Positions 1 to 7,880 of a DNA stretch of 31,965 bases are shown here, piece by piece; positions within the stretch are counted from its first letter, which is position 1; the number at the start of each line of letters is the position of its first letter. This DNA comes from JAYWAM01 sp043782425 (GTDB lineage Bacteria > Pseudomonadota > Gammaproteobacteria > Burkholderiales > Usitatibacteraceae): positions 1-31,965 of the forward strand of contig JAYWAM010000239.1 of the NCBI GenBank assembly GCA_043782425.1, read 5' to 3'. A program made the translations under genes and the position numbers. The notes under the pieces are model-generated. The model worked only from the letters and a program-made list of their open reading frames with translations, was not told where the DNA came from and ran no database searches.

Positions 1-114
1 GCCCTTTGATAACACCCGCTTTTACGCTATTCCAGCATGAGCAGGAAAGCGCAAAAATCGCAGAAAAAAAGCTTGCAAACGAACAGAGTATCTACAATAA
101 ATTGCGCAGCGGAG

Positions 115-540
115 TTACTTGTTGCCAGCCTTTGCTTGCGTGGTAAAGGAGATGTGTGTCAAGCCCACCAGGCGTGCCGATTCCATGATGTTAATCACCG
201 ACTGGTGCGAGGCGGCGGCGTCGGCGCTGATGGCGACCACGGGTTCCTTAAATTCCCCGGCGGCGCGCTTCAGGGCCTGGGAAAACGACTGTACGTTTTC
301 AAAAGCAATGCGCTCATTATTCACCAGGTACTTGTTATTGGCATCGACCGCGACACTGATAAGGTTGGGACGCTCTGGCGGTTTCTCGGCTGTCGCCTCA
401 GGTAGATTGATCTGTAATTCGGAAAAGCGCGAATATGTGGTGGTGAGCAACACGAAGATGAGAATCACCAGCAACACGTCGATGAACGGGATGAGGTTGA
501 TCTCCGGCTCTTCGCGCGCATGGCCCCGACGAAAGTTCAT
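115..540 (-). CDS. exbD: ExbD/TolR-family biopolymer transport protein
   Basis: The 141-residue product has the ExbD/TolR layout: a short charged cytoplasmic N-terminus, one membrane helix at about residues 17–35, and a periplasmic domain to the end. The helix carries the family's conserved aspartate (D21, in INLIPFIDVLLV), which takes part in proton-driven coupling with ExbB. In this family ExbB–ExbD energise TonB-dependent outer-membrane uptake or related envelope work; the substrate here cannot be read from the sequence. Its start codon overlaps the exbB stop by 4 bases (ATGA), so the two are probably translationally coupled. The gene ends 114 bases from the window edge; in related genomes lpxK often follows, but it is not visible here. 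TolR is the main alternative, but no tolA/tolB neighbours are seen. Confidence 0.9.
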   Translation of the reverse strand: MNFRRGHAREEPEINLIPFIDVLLVILIFVLLTTTYSRFSELQINLPEATAEKPPERPNLISVAVDANNKYLVNNERIAFENVQSFSQALKRAAGEFKEPVVAISADAAASHQSVINIMESARLVGLTHISFTTQAKAGNK

Positions 541-1145
541 GTGCGGCGCTCTCCGTGCACCACTTCAATCAGCTTGATCGCCTGCTGCTGCATCCTGACT
601 ATCATCACATCGACTTTCTTGCGGAAATGGCGGTAGAAAATCAGGCTCGGTATGGCGACCGCCAGGCCGCCGCCGGTGTTATACAACGCAACCGAAATAC
701 CTTGCGCCATCTGCGCCGGATTGCCGCTGCCGGGCGCTTGTGATGCGAAAATTTCTATCATGCCGACCACCGTGCCAAACAGGCCGAGCAGCGGCGTTAC
801 TGTAGCGATGGTGCCCAGGGTATGCAAGAAGCGCTCCATTTCCAGCACCACCGTCTGCCCGGCGTCTTCGGTGGCGTCCCTCATCACTTCGCGCGTGCTT
901 TTCAGGTTATTCAGGCCAGCGGCAAAAATACGCCCAAGTGAAGAGTTTTGCATCAGCCTTTCCAGCAACTCGTTGGTCACGCCATTGGCGCGTACCACAT
1001 GAACCACTTCATTAAACAGATTGGGCGGGGCGATCGCCGCATAACGCAATGACCAGAATCGTTCGCCTACAATGGCCAGCGCAATAATGGAAGAAAGAAT
1101 AATGAAATAAAAAGGCCAGCCGGCTGCACGAATCAATTCTAGCAA
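537..1145 (-). CDS. exbB: ExbB/TolQ/MotA-family proton channel protein
   Basis: Inner-membrane proton-channel subunit that assembles with ExbD. A first membrane helix lies near the N-terminus (GWPFYFIILSSIIALAIV), followed by a cytoplasmic loop and two further helices. These include the typical stretch LGTIATVTPLLGLFGTVVGM and a second AVAIPSLIFY helix. I chose the TTG start at 1145 because a GGGAG ribosome site at 1152–1156 sits 6 bases upstream and the resulting start, MLELIRAAGWP, matches the usual ExbB start. A GTG at 1169 would add 8 residues but has no clear ribosome site. The length (about 202 residues) is normal. It is the first gene of an exbB–exbD pair transcribed away from xseA. 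Confidence 0.9.
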   Translation of the reverse strand: MLELIRAAGWPFYFIILSSIIALAIVGERFWSLRYAAIAPPNLFNEVVHVVRANGVTNELLERLMQNSSLGRIFAAGLNNLKSTREVMRDATEDAGQTVVLEMERFLHTLGTIATVTPLLGLFGTVVGMIEIFASQAPGSGNPAQMAQGISVALYNTGGGLAVAIPSLIFYRHFRKKVDVMIVRMQQQAIKLIEVVHGERRT

Positions 1146-1151
1146 GTTAAT

Positions 1152-1156
1152 CTCCC
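1152..1156 (-). promoter_or_regulatory. ribosome binding site deciding the exbB start
   Basis: GGGAG on the minus strand, 6 bases before the TTG codon at 1145. It supports this TTG over the GTG at 1169. Confidence 0.55.
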
Positions 1157-1325
1157 ACGCAGGTTGCACATTGCGCGCAACTTTAGCCTGCTTAGCGGCT
1201 TTTCACAAGACCGTTTAGTGCGACAGAGAAAAAATATTTCCTCATGTCGCGCTGCAAGCCAATGCTGTTGCGGAGTTTTGCTACAAGTCCGCGCCCTTTC
1301 TAGGGTTGCGGGCAGACAGAAAAAA

Positions 1326-1360
1326 TCATCCACAGAGCTTGTGGATAACTCTGTGGGTTG
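1326..1360. promoter_or_regulatory. cluster of DnaA-box-like sites with inverted repeat
   Basis: TGTGGATAA at 1340–1348 is a perfect DnaA box (TTATCCACA on the other strand). TCATCCACA at 1326–1334 is an 8/9 match in the opposite orientation. TGTGGGTTG at 1352–1360 is a weak 6/9 match. The sites overlap a perfect 8-bp inverted repeat, CCACAGAG at 1330–1337 and CTCTGTGG at 1349–1356, around an 11-base centre that holds most of the perfect box. No dnaA, dnaN or gyrB is nearby, so this is more likely a regulatory or DnaA-titrating site than an origin. Confidence 0.5.
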
Positions 1361-1375
1361 TCATCAAAGATGACA
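1359..1375. repeat. short hairpin next to the DnaA-box cluster
   Basis: TGTCATC at 1359–1365 pairs with GATGACA at 1369–1375 around a 3-base AAA loop, a perfect 7-bp stem. No T-run follows, so it is not a typical terminator. It could be an operator or a structural element. Confidence 0.4.
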
Positions 1376-1540
1376 TCTAAGTAACACAACCGTAAAGAAA
1401 TTTTTCCCTGCGCCTATATTTTAATCTGACTTTGAAGGGTGATTCCCGCTTGATCTTTCAATGGCTTAGCGAGGGTTTGAGAGGGGCGGATTTTTCACAA
1501 AATCGCACTACAACTTTCACCGCCTGTTAATATTTGAAAT

Positions 1541-2956
1541 ATGACAAACAGTGACTTATTTGCTTTAAGCGCGCCTGATGGAGGTAATGGAAAGCGGGAC
1601 ACAGTGCGCGTCATCACGGTTTCAGAACTCAACCGCCGCGCGCGCAACCTGCTCGAAGCCAACCTGGAAATGCTGTGGGTGTCGGGCGAATTGTCCAACA
1701 CTATGCGCGCCGCCAGCGGGCACTGGTATTTTTCCTTGAAGGATCAAAACGCCCAGGTGCGCTGCGTCATGTTTCGCAACAAAGCCGCCCTGCTCGGCTT
1801 TGCGCCGGAGAACGGCATGCAAGTTGAAGTGCGCGCTCTGCCCTCGCTTTATGAGGCGCGCGGCGAATTTCAACTGGGCGTGGAAACCCTGCGCCGCGCA
1901 GGACTCGGTGCGCTGTTTGAGGCATTCGAACGCCTCAAAGCCAAGCTGTCGGGCGAAGGGCTGTTCGATGAGCAGCGCAAAAAAACCTTGCCCGCCTTCC
2001 CACGCTGCATCGGCATCATCACCTCACTCCAAGCCGCTGCGCTGCGCGATGTGTTGAGCACGCTCAAGCGGCGCTCACCTATGATCGAAGTAATTCTTTA
2101 CCCAAGCAGCGTACAGGGCGCGGCGGCGGCAGGTGAAATCGTTGCAGCCATAAAAAGCGCGGCAGCGCGCAACGAATGCGACGCCTTGATCCTGTGCCGC
2201 GGCGGCGGCAGCATCGAGGACCTGTGGCCTTTCAATGAAGAATCCGTGGCGCGCGCCATCGCCGCGTGCCCGATAGCCATAGTCAGCGGCGTGGGCCATG
2301 AGACCGATTTCACCATCGCCGATTTTGTCGCCGACCGGCGCGCGCCCACGCCCACCGCCGCCGCCGAAATGCTGTCCCCCAAGCGCGATGATCTGCTTGC
2401 CGAACTCAGCGCGCGACGCAGCGCCCTGCAACGCTGCATAACACGACTGGGTGAGCGCGCCATGCAGCGCATCGACCATGCGCGCCGCGGCCTGATCTCG
2501 CCTGCTGAACGGCTGGCGCGCGAGCGTGAGCGCCTGGCCACAGCAAGCGCCATGCTGAAACGCAATTGGCAAGCCGCTCTTCAAGCGCGCCACTGGCGGC
2601 TTACCCATGCCGAGCAGTCACTGCGCGCCCAGCGCCCCGATGTCGCCGCGCTGATCGCGCAGCAGCAACGCATCGCGGCGCAACTGCAACAAGCGCGCCT
2701 GCGCCGCTTCGACGCCCTGACGCACCAGGTGGCGCAAGTGCGCGACACACTGGAATTGCTGCACCCGCAACGCATACTTGAACGCGGCTACAGCATCGTG
2801 GAAAGCGCGCCCGGTCAGATCGTGCGCCGCGCCTCGCAAGCGCCGCCCGGCAGCGCACTCACCATCCAGTTCGCCCAGGGCCGCATTGCGGTAAGCGTGG
2901 AAGAGGTTTTGAAGGACCAGGCTATCACTTCCCTTGCTATACCTTCCAAGATATGA
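1541..2956 (+). CDS. xseA: exodeoxyribonuclease VII large subunit
   Basis: Catalytic subunit of exonuclease VII, which degrades single-stranded DNA from both ends together with several small XseB subunits. The 471-residue product has the expected order: an N-terminal OB-fold nucleic-acid-binding domain (about 20–120, starting VITVSELNRRARNLLE), the catalytic domain (about 135–300, with CRGGGSIEDLWPFNEE and SGVGHETDFT), then a long arginine/glutamine-rich helical region (about 300–430). The length is slightly above the usual 440–460. The ATG at 1541 lacks a clear ribosome site but gives the expected N-terminal extension before the OB fold. xseB is not adjacent. The stop overlaps the next gene's start by 4 bases (ATGA), an unusual partner for a toxin-like gene. 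Confidence 0.95.
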   Translation: MTNSDLFALSAPDGGNGKRDTVRVITVSELNRRARNLLEANLEMLWVSGELSNTMRAASGHWYFSLKDQNAQVRCVMFRNKAALLGFAPENGMQVEVRALPSLYEARGEFQLGVETLRRAGLGALFEAFERLKAKLSGEGLFDEQRKKTLPAFPRCIGIITSLQAAALRDVLSTLKRRSPMIEVILYPSSVQGAAAAGEIVAAIKSAAARNECDALILCRGGGSIEDLWPFNEESVARAIAACPIAIVSGVGHETDFTIADFVADRRAPTPTAAAEMLSPKRDDLLAELSARRSALQRCITRLGERAMQRIDHARRGLISPAERLARERERLATASAMLKRNWQAALQARHWRLTHAEQSLRAQRPDVAALIAQQQRIAAQLQQARLRRFDALTHQVAQVRDTLELLHPQRILERGYSIVESAPGQIVRRASQAPPGSALTIQFAQGRIAVSVEEVLKDQAITSLAIPSKI

Positions 2957-3381
2957 GATATTCTCCAGGTCGCACCTACTCATTAGCGTTGCATAATGAC
3001 GCCGAGGCCGACCTTGATCGCATCTATGAAGAGGACGAAGACGCAGGGGCGGATATCGAGGTTTTTCTGGAAGAAGCCAAGAATAACCAGGAGACGCTGG
3101 ATAACCTCACGCGTAAAGGCTATGTTCAGTACGGCGAATGGCCCTTTGACGTGAAGGAGTGGGAGAAGGCGAAACGCTCCAAATACATCTTATGGCGCAT
3201 CAGGCTGTTATGGCTCAAGGGCCCTGCCGCCAAGTATCGAATCGTCTACGCCTTTCATCCTATTGAGTACCGCTACTATATCCTTGGAATTGTTAATCGG
3301 GATTTCAACTATGACCTCCAGCATGAACGTTCAAAACAAATTCTCGCTGCCTACGACGCCCTCGACATCCCCCGCTATTAA
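2953..3381 (+). CDS. RelE/ParE-like toxin-family protein
   Basis: A 142-residue protein whose C-terminal half resembles the RelE/ParE/HigB fold. A run of short strands ends in YRIVYAFHPIEYRYYILGIVNRDFNY (written here from about residue 94), the place where family members carry their conserved R and Y residues. The N-terminal half is helical and acidic (DAEADLDRIYEEDEDAGADIE), longer than in minimal RelE toxins. In characterised members the family cleaves mRNA or poisons gyrase; which applies here, if either, cannot be told. The start overlaps the xseA stop (ATGA). An XRE regulator begins inside its 3' end, giving the toxin-first order known from HigBA-type pairs. Toxin activity is inferred from fold and context. 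Confidence 0.65.
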   Translation: MRYSPGRTYSLALHNDAEADLDRIYEEDEDAGADIEVFLEEAKNNQETLDNLTRKGYVQYGEWPFDVKEWEKAKRSKYILWRIRLLWLKGPAAKYRIVYAFHPIEYRYYILGIVNRDFNYDLQHERSKQILAAYDALDIPRY

Positions 3382-3808
3382 GCGCTACGTCTATCCCTAT
3401 GACGTAGTAAACCCGGGAACCCGAGCCGAAAACGTGTCCGTCATTGTTGAGCGTGTTGTTCACGCTCCGCTACCTGCGGCTTACCGTGAGATTGACGACG
3501 TAGTTCGCGCGCGCGAGAACAATTCTCGCCATGCTTCCGCCTTAACCCGTGCCCGCCAACGCTTGGCGATACAAGTCGAAGAAGCGGCGCAAAAAACTAC
3601 CGTTGCCTCGTTACGGTTGAAGGCTGGTTTTTCACAAGCCAAAGTTGCTGAACTCCTCGGCAACTCACAATCCAGCTATTCCCTGATTGAGTCTGGCCGA
3701 CGTGCAGACATTCTCCATTCGACCTTTGAGAAACTGACCGATATTTTCCAAATTTCACGGGACGAACTAGCTGTCGCCCTCAAGAACACTCAAGAAAAAG
3801 CATCGTGA
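3311..3808 (+). CDS. XRE-family helix-turn-helix regulator, likely antitoxin
   Basis: A protein of about 165 residues with a C-terminal Cro/C1-type helix-turn-helix (about residues 100–155: VASLRLKAGFSQAKVAELLG, then NSQSSYSLIESGRR). The first 60 residues match nothing I recognise, and a charged helical segment leads into the DNA-binding domain. The longest frame opens at 3263. I prefer ATG 3311 because GGG at 3299–3301 lies 9 bases upstream; ATG 3323 is also possible. It overlaps the toxin gene by about 70 bases and ends in a GTGA overlap with the next gene. Placement after a RelE/ParE-like gene suggests it binds and autoregulates the toxin, but its own promoter would then lie upstream of or inside xseA. 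Confidence 0.7.
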   Translation: MTSSMNVQNKFSLPTTPSTSPAIKRYVYPYDVVNPGTRAENVSVIVERVVHAPLPAAYREIDDVVRARENNSRHASALTRARQRLAIQVEEAAQKTTVASLRLKAGFSQAKVAELLGNSQSSYSLIESGRRADILHSTFEKLTDIFQISRDELAVALKNTQEKAS

Positions 3809-4257
3809 GCCACGGTCCCCGGTATCTGGAAGTTATCTACTGTGACGACATCCGCGAAGAAGTCGGCAACAAGGTTTCCTATATGGGTGTTTACGCCGGA
3901 GAACTAACCGTAACGAGTGCCCCGGTACTGCTGCCTAAGCTCTGTATTGCGGTCAAAGTGATCACAGATATAGGCGATCCTTTTGAGGCTCTCGAAGTTC
4001 GCATCGTTAAAGTCAGAGGCAATAACGAAACCGAACTGCTGTCGACAGGACCTGTCCTTGTGCCTGCCAGGCTGCCTGGGTCAGATGATGGCCCAACCCG
4101 CCTCGTCGCTCAATTAACCTTCATGCTGGCCCCCTTCCAGATTGACGAAGAAACCATGCTCCGAATTAAAGCAACTACCGAGCGCGAAGAACTGCACGGA
4201 ACGGGGGCACTACGCATCCGTATCGTCCCGCTTCCGGCTCCTCCGACAGTTCAGTAA
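3805..4257 (+). CDS. DUF6941-like protein of unknown function
   Basis: A 150-residue soluble protein starting at GTG 3805, which overlaps the preceding stop (GTGA). It begins with a pattern I associate with the DUF6941 family: YCDDIREEVGNKVSYMGVYAGEL, followed by alternating strands (KLCIAVKVITDI, LEVRIVKVRG, TRLVAQLTFMLAPF, GALRIRIVPL). This suggests an all-beta sandwich. No signal peptide, membrane segment or catalytic motif is evident. Family membership is from memory of the motif and needs a profile search. Tight coupling to the toxin/XRE pair makes it part of the same transcript and possibly of the same system; its function is unknown. Confidence 0.6.
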   Translation: MSHGPRYLEVIYCDDIREEVGNKVSYMGVYAGELTVTSAPVLLPKLCIAVKVITDIGDPFEALEVRIVKVRGNNETELLSTGPVLVPARLPGSDDGPTRLVAQLTFMLAPFQIDEETMLRIKATTEREELHGTGALRIRIVPLPAPPTVQ

Positions 4258-4290
4258 ATTCGCCGTTTTAGGCGTTGTGTACGTCCTGCA

Positions 4291-4779
4291 ATGCGCAAAT
4301 CCATCAAAATAGCTCTTATCGTCACAGGCTGCGTCGTCCTTGCGCTAGCCATCTCGGCTGCGGTGTCTGTCTGGCTGTGGCGCATATATTCTCCGGATCT
4401 TATCGATGGCGCCAAGAATGCAAACAAGCTGGGGGCGCAGGAGGGTAAGGAGCTTGCGGAAGCGCAATGCCTCGAGCGGGCGCTGCAACGCCACAGACTG
4501 CCTGAGAATCTTGGTATCGTTGCATCACTCAAAAACAACCTGAGGTTGCGCGGGTGTTTCGATGCAAGCCGTATCAGCGCAGAATTCTGCACAGACGTAC
4601 CCGCCGCAGGCAGTATCGTGGACGCCGGCCTGTGGGGCGCGAAGCGTTGCGCGCAGGAGGGGTTCTTCGACTCATACTGCGGCAACCTGTTTCAACAGGT
4701 TGACCAGTACTGCAATTCGAAGCAACGCGAAAATAAGCTTAGAACCCATGCCGCCACTGAACCTGCGGCCCATCGATAA
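4291..4779 (+). CDS. small membrane-anchored hypothetical protein
   Basis: A 162-residue protein I do not recognise. A single hydrophobic helix at about residues 7–30 follows a basic start (MRKSIK), and the rest is probably periplasmic. The helix contains VTGC at residues 11–14, a lipobox-like match, but hydrophobicity runs on past the cysteine, so a transmembrane anchor is more likely than a lipoprotein. The outer part holds several cysteines (AQCLERAL, LRGCFD, AEFCTD, KRCAQEG, SYCGNL, QYCNSK), which fits disulfide bonding outside the cytoplasm. It starts 33 bases after the DUF6941-like gene with no clear ribosome site. The cysteine-rich exported character is shared with the large protein downstream. 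Confidence 0.6.
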   Translation: MRKSIKIALIVTGCVVLALAISAAVSVWLWRIYSPDLIDGAKNANKLGAQEGKELAEAQCLERALQRHRLPENLGIVASLKNNLRLRGCFDASRISAEFCTDVPAAGSIVDAGLWGAKRCAQEGFFDSYCGNLFQQVDQYCNSKQRENKLRTHAATEPAAHR

Positions 4780-4951
4780 CCAATAGCGATTGCGCTCCAA
4801 ATCCAGAGCCACTGTCATGGCAGTAGCTTGAAAGCACCCGGTCCTGAAAATGCCATAGTTTGCCTCTCCAGCGCCCTGGCGCAACCTTAATCTTGGGTCA
4901 TGCTGGTATCCATGGCGCTTTTGCCTTGACTACAACTCCTCTACGATAAAC

Positions 4952-7825
4952 ATGAATCAGGCTTTTACAGCAACGAAAGCAGCTCGCCACTGGCGCTCTC
5001 TGTCTGCATTAATCGTGGGTCTTACCCTTTCCATAACCAGTCACGCTTACTCTGGTCGCGCGACGGATGAAGCATTTGCGGCGCTGCTTTCCATGCCAGG
5101 CGCAGGTCCAGAACATGGTTCGTGGAATTTTGAGAAGCCGAAAAGTTTTACCAAATACACCGAACCCAATTTGATCGACTGGCTGGAAAAAAAGAAAAAG
5201 GAAGGGGCGGACCTCAACGCACAACGTCACTTCGGCACCCTGTTGCATCATGCCATCCGCGCTGACCTGGAAAGCACAGCGTTGTGGTTGATAAAAAATG
5301 GCGCCGCTACACAACAAAAAAATTGGGTAGCGAATTCCCTTCAGGCCGTTGACTTAAGTATCTCTTATCAACGCCATAAGGTTTTATACGCTCTGCTGAG
5401 CGATCCAGCTTTGAATGCAAACAGTGATTACCAGTCCCGAAAAAACTGCTTCTTGCCTGGCGCTCTTTACAAAGGCAATGTAACGCTGGCGCTTGCCTTC
5501 ACAGCCCGCAACACCACTCCCATCAATCCCGCCAAACAAAGAAATTGCGCGGTCACTTCTTATACTCGTTCTGGCTCTACTGAAATCAGCCACGGCTTTC
5601 GGGAAAATCCGGCAAGCGATCTTGCCTTACTCGATTCACGCTTGGAGCAACCGCTGTTCCTCTATGTTTTGAAAACACTCCCCGCGTCCCGGCAGCATAT
5701 AGACTGGCTTTTTTCCCTTCCCCTGCGCAAACCTTTCGACGACAGAAAATTTACTCAGCAAGTCATCTCCACCTCCATGGATAATGTCGCGTGGCTAAAT
5801 CTTGATAACAAATTGGCGCCGCAGCTCCAGGAAGAATTGCTCAAAAAAATTCCACCGCAAGCTCTGCAATCGGCGTTGAACGATCCGCTGTTTATCCGAG
5901 AACTAATAAAAACAAACTGCATTAAAACAAATTGTTTGTCGCCTAATTTCTTTGACATCAGAAGGAAAGACCGGAAAAACAGAATCGATTTGCTGGAAAA
6001 TCTGCTCGTAAAGACCTCAGCGTCTACGCTGAATAAAGCTTTTGATGATGATGAAACCGTTACTCGTTGGGTAGCAAGCTTCAGCAGCGAAGAGCCACAA
6101 CGTTTTGCCTCAGCATTGCAGGTGATAACAGAAACGAATCTTCATGCCCATGCCAAGGCTGCTATCAGCGCACTGGCGCAGACATCGCAGTTTGCAAATG
6201 TCTCCGAACCCTATCAGCAGGGAAAGCCCTCTGGCAAGTCATCAATGCGGTACTCAGTCGGCGCACAAATCTGGGGACTGTTATTAAACCGCCTCCCTCC
6301 AAACCTCGATTCTTCTGAGTGGCCGCAACTGGCAGGACAAACCGACCCAGAAATCTGGCCAGTCCTCTTCGAGCGTGGTTACCAAATTACGAGCGCAGAT
6401 AGTGCATTGGGGTGTTCATTCTCAGCTTATTCTCCAGAGCAAATCAAAAAAATCTGGCCTCTGCTTGTCAGTCATTATCCAGCGATTAAACAAGATGCAA
6501 TACGCCTGACTTTAATGCCTTTCATACCGCACCGCGCGCCTTGTTTTTCTTCGATTCCGGATCAAAGCGTAGTCGAGAAAGTGCGGTTTCTGAAAGCGCA
6601 AGGATCACTAATCAGGCCTTTTGTTCTTAGTGGCAATGGAACAAAAGAGATCGTACAGCAACTGATAACCCTAGGCGCTGCGCAACTTGAGCAGCAAGCT
6701 GTAGCCGTCGCAGCAACTAGCTCGCTCAGCCAGGATGTCGCGCATTGTCAATTTAACCTGAATGGGGGGTGGTATAAGGCGCTCCTCAACAACCCGGTAA
6801 TCAGTAAGGAAGATTGGGCGGTATATGTTGAAACTGTGCAATTGGTTGAAAACCCTGGCTCCACTGAATGCGCCTTATTAGTCAACGGCAGCCAGCGGGT
6901 TGATGACTATGTGAGCGGTCTTGTCGATAGTTTTACCGGACCAGAGAGCAATCCGCGCCCGTCCTGCCCCGATCCGACTGATAAGGCTGAAATCTGGACG
7001 AAAGATACAAAATCAAATTTGTTTTCAATACAATCATTTTCACCTGGGGGAGTTACGCCTTTGCGCGACTCGCAAAATAAACAGCGGTATTTTTTCCAGT
7101 GGTGGGAAGGATTTGGGCAATGCGCCAGGTCACAAGGATATCTGTATGCATGGAAACGTATCAACCAACAGTGGCAATTGGCGCCGCTCGATGACAACCA
7201 TCCAGCCGCTCATGCCTTCCTGCAAAATTGTGACTCTGGAAAAGTGCGTGAGTTTGAAGAGGCGCTTACTTGCCTTGGCATGACTTCATCGAAACCGGTC
7301 AATGCTGTAGAGGGGGGAAAGCCTGAATTATCTGTAACGAAATGTGATCCTTACCAAGGCTGTTCACTGCAAGGCTTCATCGACACCTACAAGACGATTG
7401 AACACAAAGCCTATATCGATGCGGTGCTGGCTCTGGACAAGCCCAAGCTGAAATCACTGGAGGCTGAGGGCATTGCCCCCCACTGGACGTGGGAAGCCAT
7501 ACAATCAGTAACTGAATCGCTGCTGCCCCTTGCCGAAAAGCGCAAACGCACCGCCTGGATTTTTCGCAACCACAAACAACTTACTGCGGCAATGCGTTCT
7601 GATACGCTAGAGAAACTGATTGATTGGCTTCCCCGAGAAGACTGGTGGCCAGTGCTTGAGGCCGCACGCGGCAATAGCTATCTCTTTGAGCATTTGCAAA
7701 AAATAGCCAAAAACCAAGGCAAGCACCAGCTTGCATGCGACTTCGACAATGCCAGAGGTCGAATATGTGGTGAAAGCATAAGCGACGCTGAGGGCAATAC
7801 AGACGCAGCGCCAGAGGAAAAATGA
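4952..7825 (+). CDS. large exported cysteine-rich protein with ankyrin-like repeats
   Basis: A 957-residue protein of unknown function. The N-terminus looks like a signal peptide: basic start, hydrophobic core LSALIVGLTLSI, and a likely cut after SHA at residue 32. Residues about 85–150 contain ankyrin-like helical hairpins (GTLLHHAIRADLESTALWLIKNGA, written from about residue 95), and the helix-rich pattern continues through much of the protein. Cysteines are frequent throughout, often in short pairs (CIKTNC, CDPYQGC and near the C-terminus), suggesting a disulfide-bonded periplasmic or surface protein. The segment around 690–790 looks different, with FFQWWEGFGQCARS and YAWKRINQQWQLAPL, possibly a small beta domain. 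Base composition is lower in GC than the flanking core genes. A hairpin with a T-run follows the stop. Function unknown. Confidence 0.75.
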   Translation: MNQAFTATKAARHWRSLSALIVGLTLSITSHAYSGRATDEAFAALLSMPGAGPEHGSWNFEKPKSFTKYTEPNLIDWLEKKKKEGADLNAQRHFGTLLHHAIRADLESTALWLIKNGAATQQKNWVANSLQAVDLSISYQRHKVLYALLSDPALNANSDYQSRKNCFLPGALYKGNVTLALAFTARNTTPINPAKQRNCAVTSYTRSGSTEISHGFRENPASDLALLDSRLEQPLFLYVLKTLPASRQHIDWLFSLPLRKPFDDRKFTQQVISTSMDNVAWLNLDNKLAPQLQEELLKKIPPQALQSALNDPLFIRELIKTNCIKTNCLSPNFFDIRRKDRKNRIDLLENLLVKTSASTLNKAFDDDETVTRWVASFSSEEPQRFASALQVITETNLHAHAKAAISALAQTSQFANVSEPYQQGKPSGKSSMRYSVGAQIWGLLLNRLPPNLDSSEWPQLAGQTDPEIWPVLFERGYQITSADSALGCSFSAYSPEQIKKIWPLLVSHYPAIKQDAIRLTLMPFIPHRAPCFSSIPDQSVVEKVRFLKAQGSLIRPFVLSGNGTKEIVQQLITLGAAQLEQQAVAVAATSSLSQDVAHCQFNLNGGWYKALLNNPVISKEDWAVYVETVQLVENPGSTECALLVNGSQRVDDYVSGLVDSFTGPESNPRPSCPDPTDKAEIWTKDTKSNLFSIQSFSPGGVTPLRDSQNKQRYFFQWWEGFGQCARSQGYLYAWKRINQQWQLAPLDDNHPAAHAFLQNCDSGKVREFEEALTCLGMTSSKPVNAVEGGKPELSVTKCDPYQGCSLQGFIDTYKTIEHKAYIDAVLALDKPKLKSLEAEGIAPHWTWEAIQSVTESLLPLAEKRKRTAWIFRNHKQLTAAMRSDTLEKLIDWLPREDWWPVLEAARGNSYLFEHLQKIAKNQGKHQLACDFDNARGRICGESISDAEGNTDAAPEEK

Positions 7826-7859
7826 GGTTGACGCAGCCTACATCCTATTCTGATGATTA

Positions 7860-7879
7860 GGGCAAGTTGCCCGATTTTT
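7860..7879 (+). terminator. rho-independent terminator after the 957-residue gene
   Basis: GGGCA at 7860–7864 pairs with TGCCC at 7868–7872, and a T-run (7875–7879) follows. It lies 34 bases after the plus-strand stop and just beyond the end of the converging minus-strand gene. Confidence 0.6.
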
Positions 7880-7880
7880 A

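Larger units (their letters stand above)
1146..1540. other. intergenic region between divergent exbB and xseA
   Basis: This gap of about 395 bases has no convincing gene. It must hold the promoters of both the exbB pair and xseA, but I could not pick out good -35/-10 pairs. The middle holds a cluster of DnaA-box-like sites and two inverted repeats, listed separately. The part from 1376 to 1540 is AT-rich just before xseA. Confidence 0.7.

Noticed and set aside
1..114. possible start of a gene after exbD (lpxK expected)
   Set aside because: Frames on the minus strand hit stops and no LpxK-like start is visible; the window ends too soon. A plus-strand frame from 37 is antisense to exbD.
1326..1375. 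chromosomal replication origin
   Set aside because: Only one perfect DnaA box, no AT-rich unwinding region evident beside it, and no dnaA/dnaN/gyrB/rpmH neighbours.
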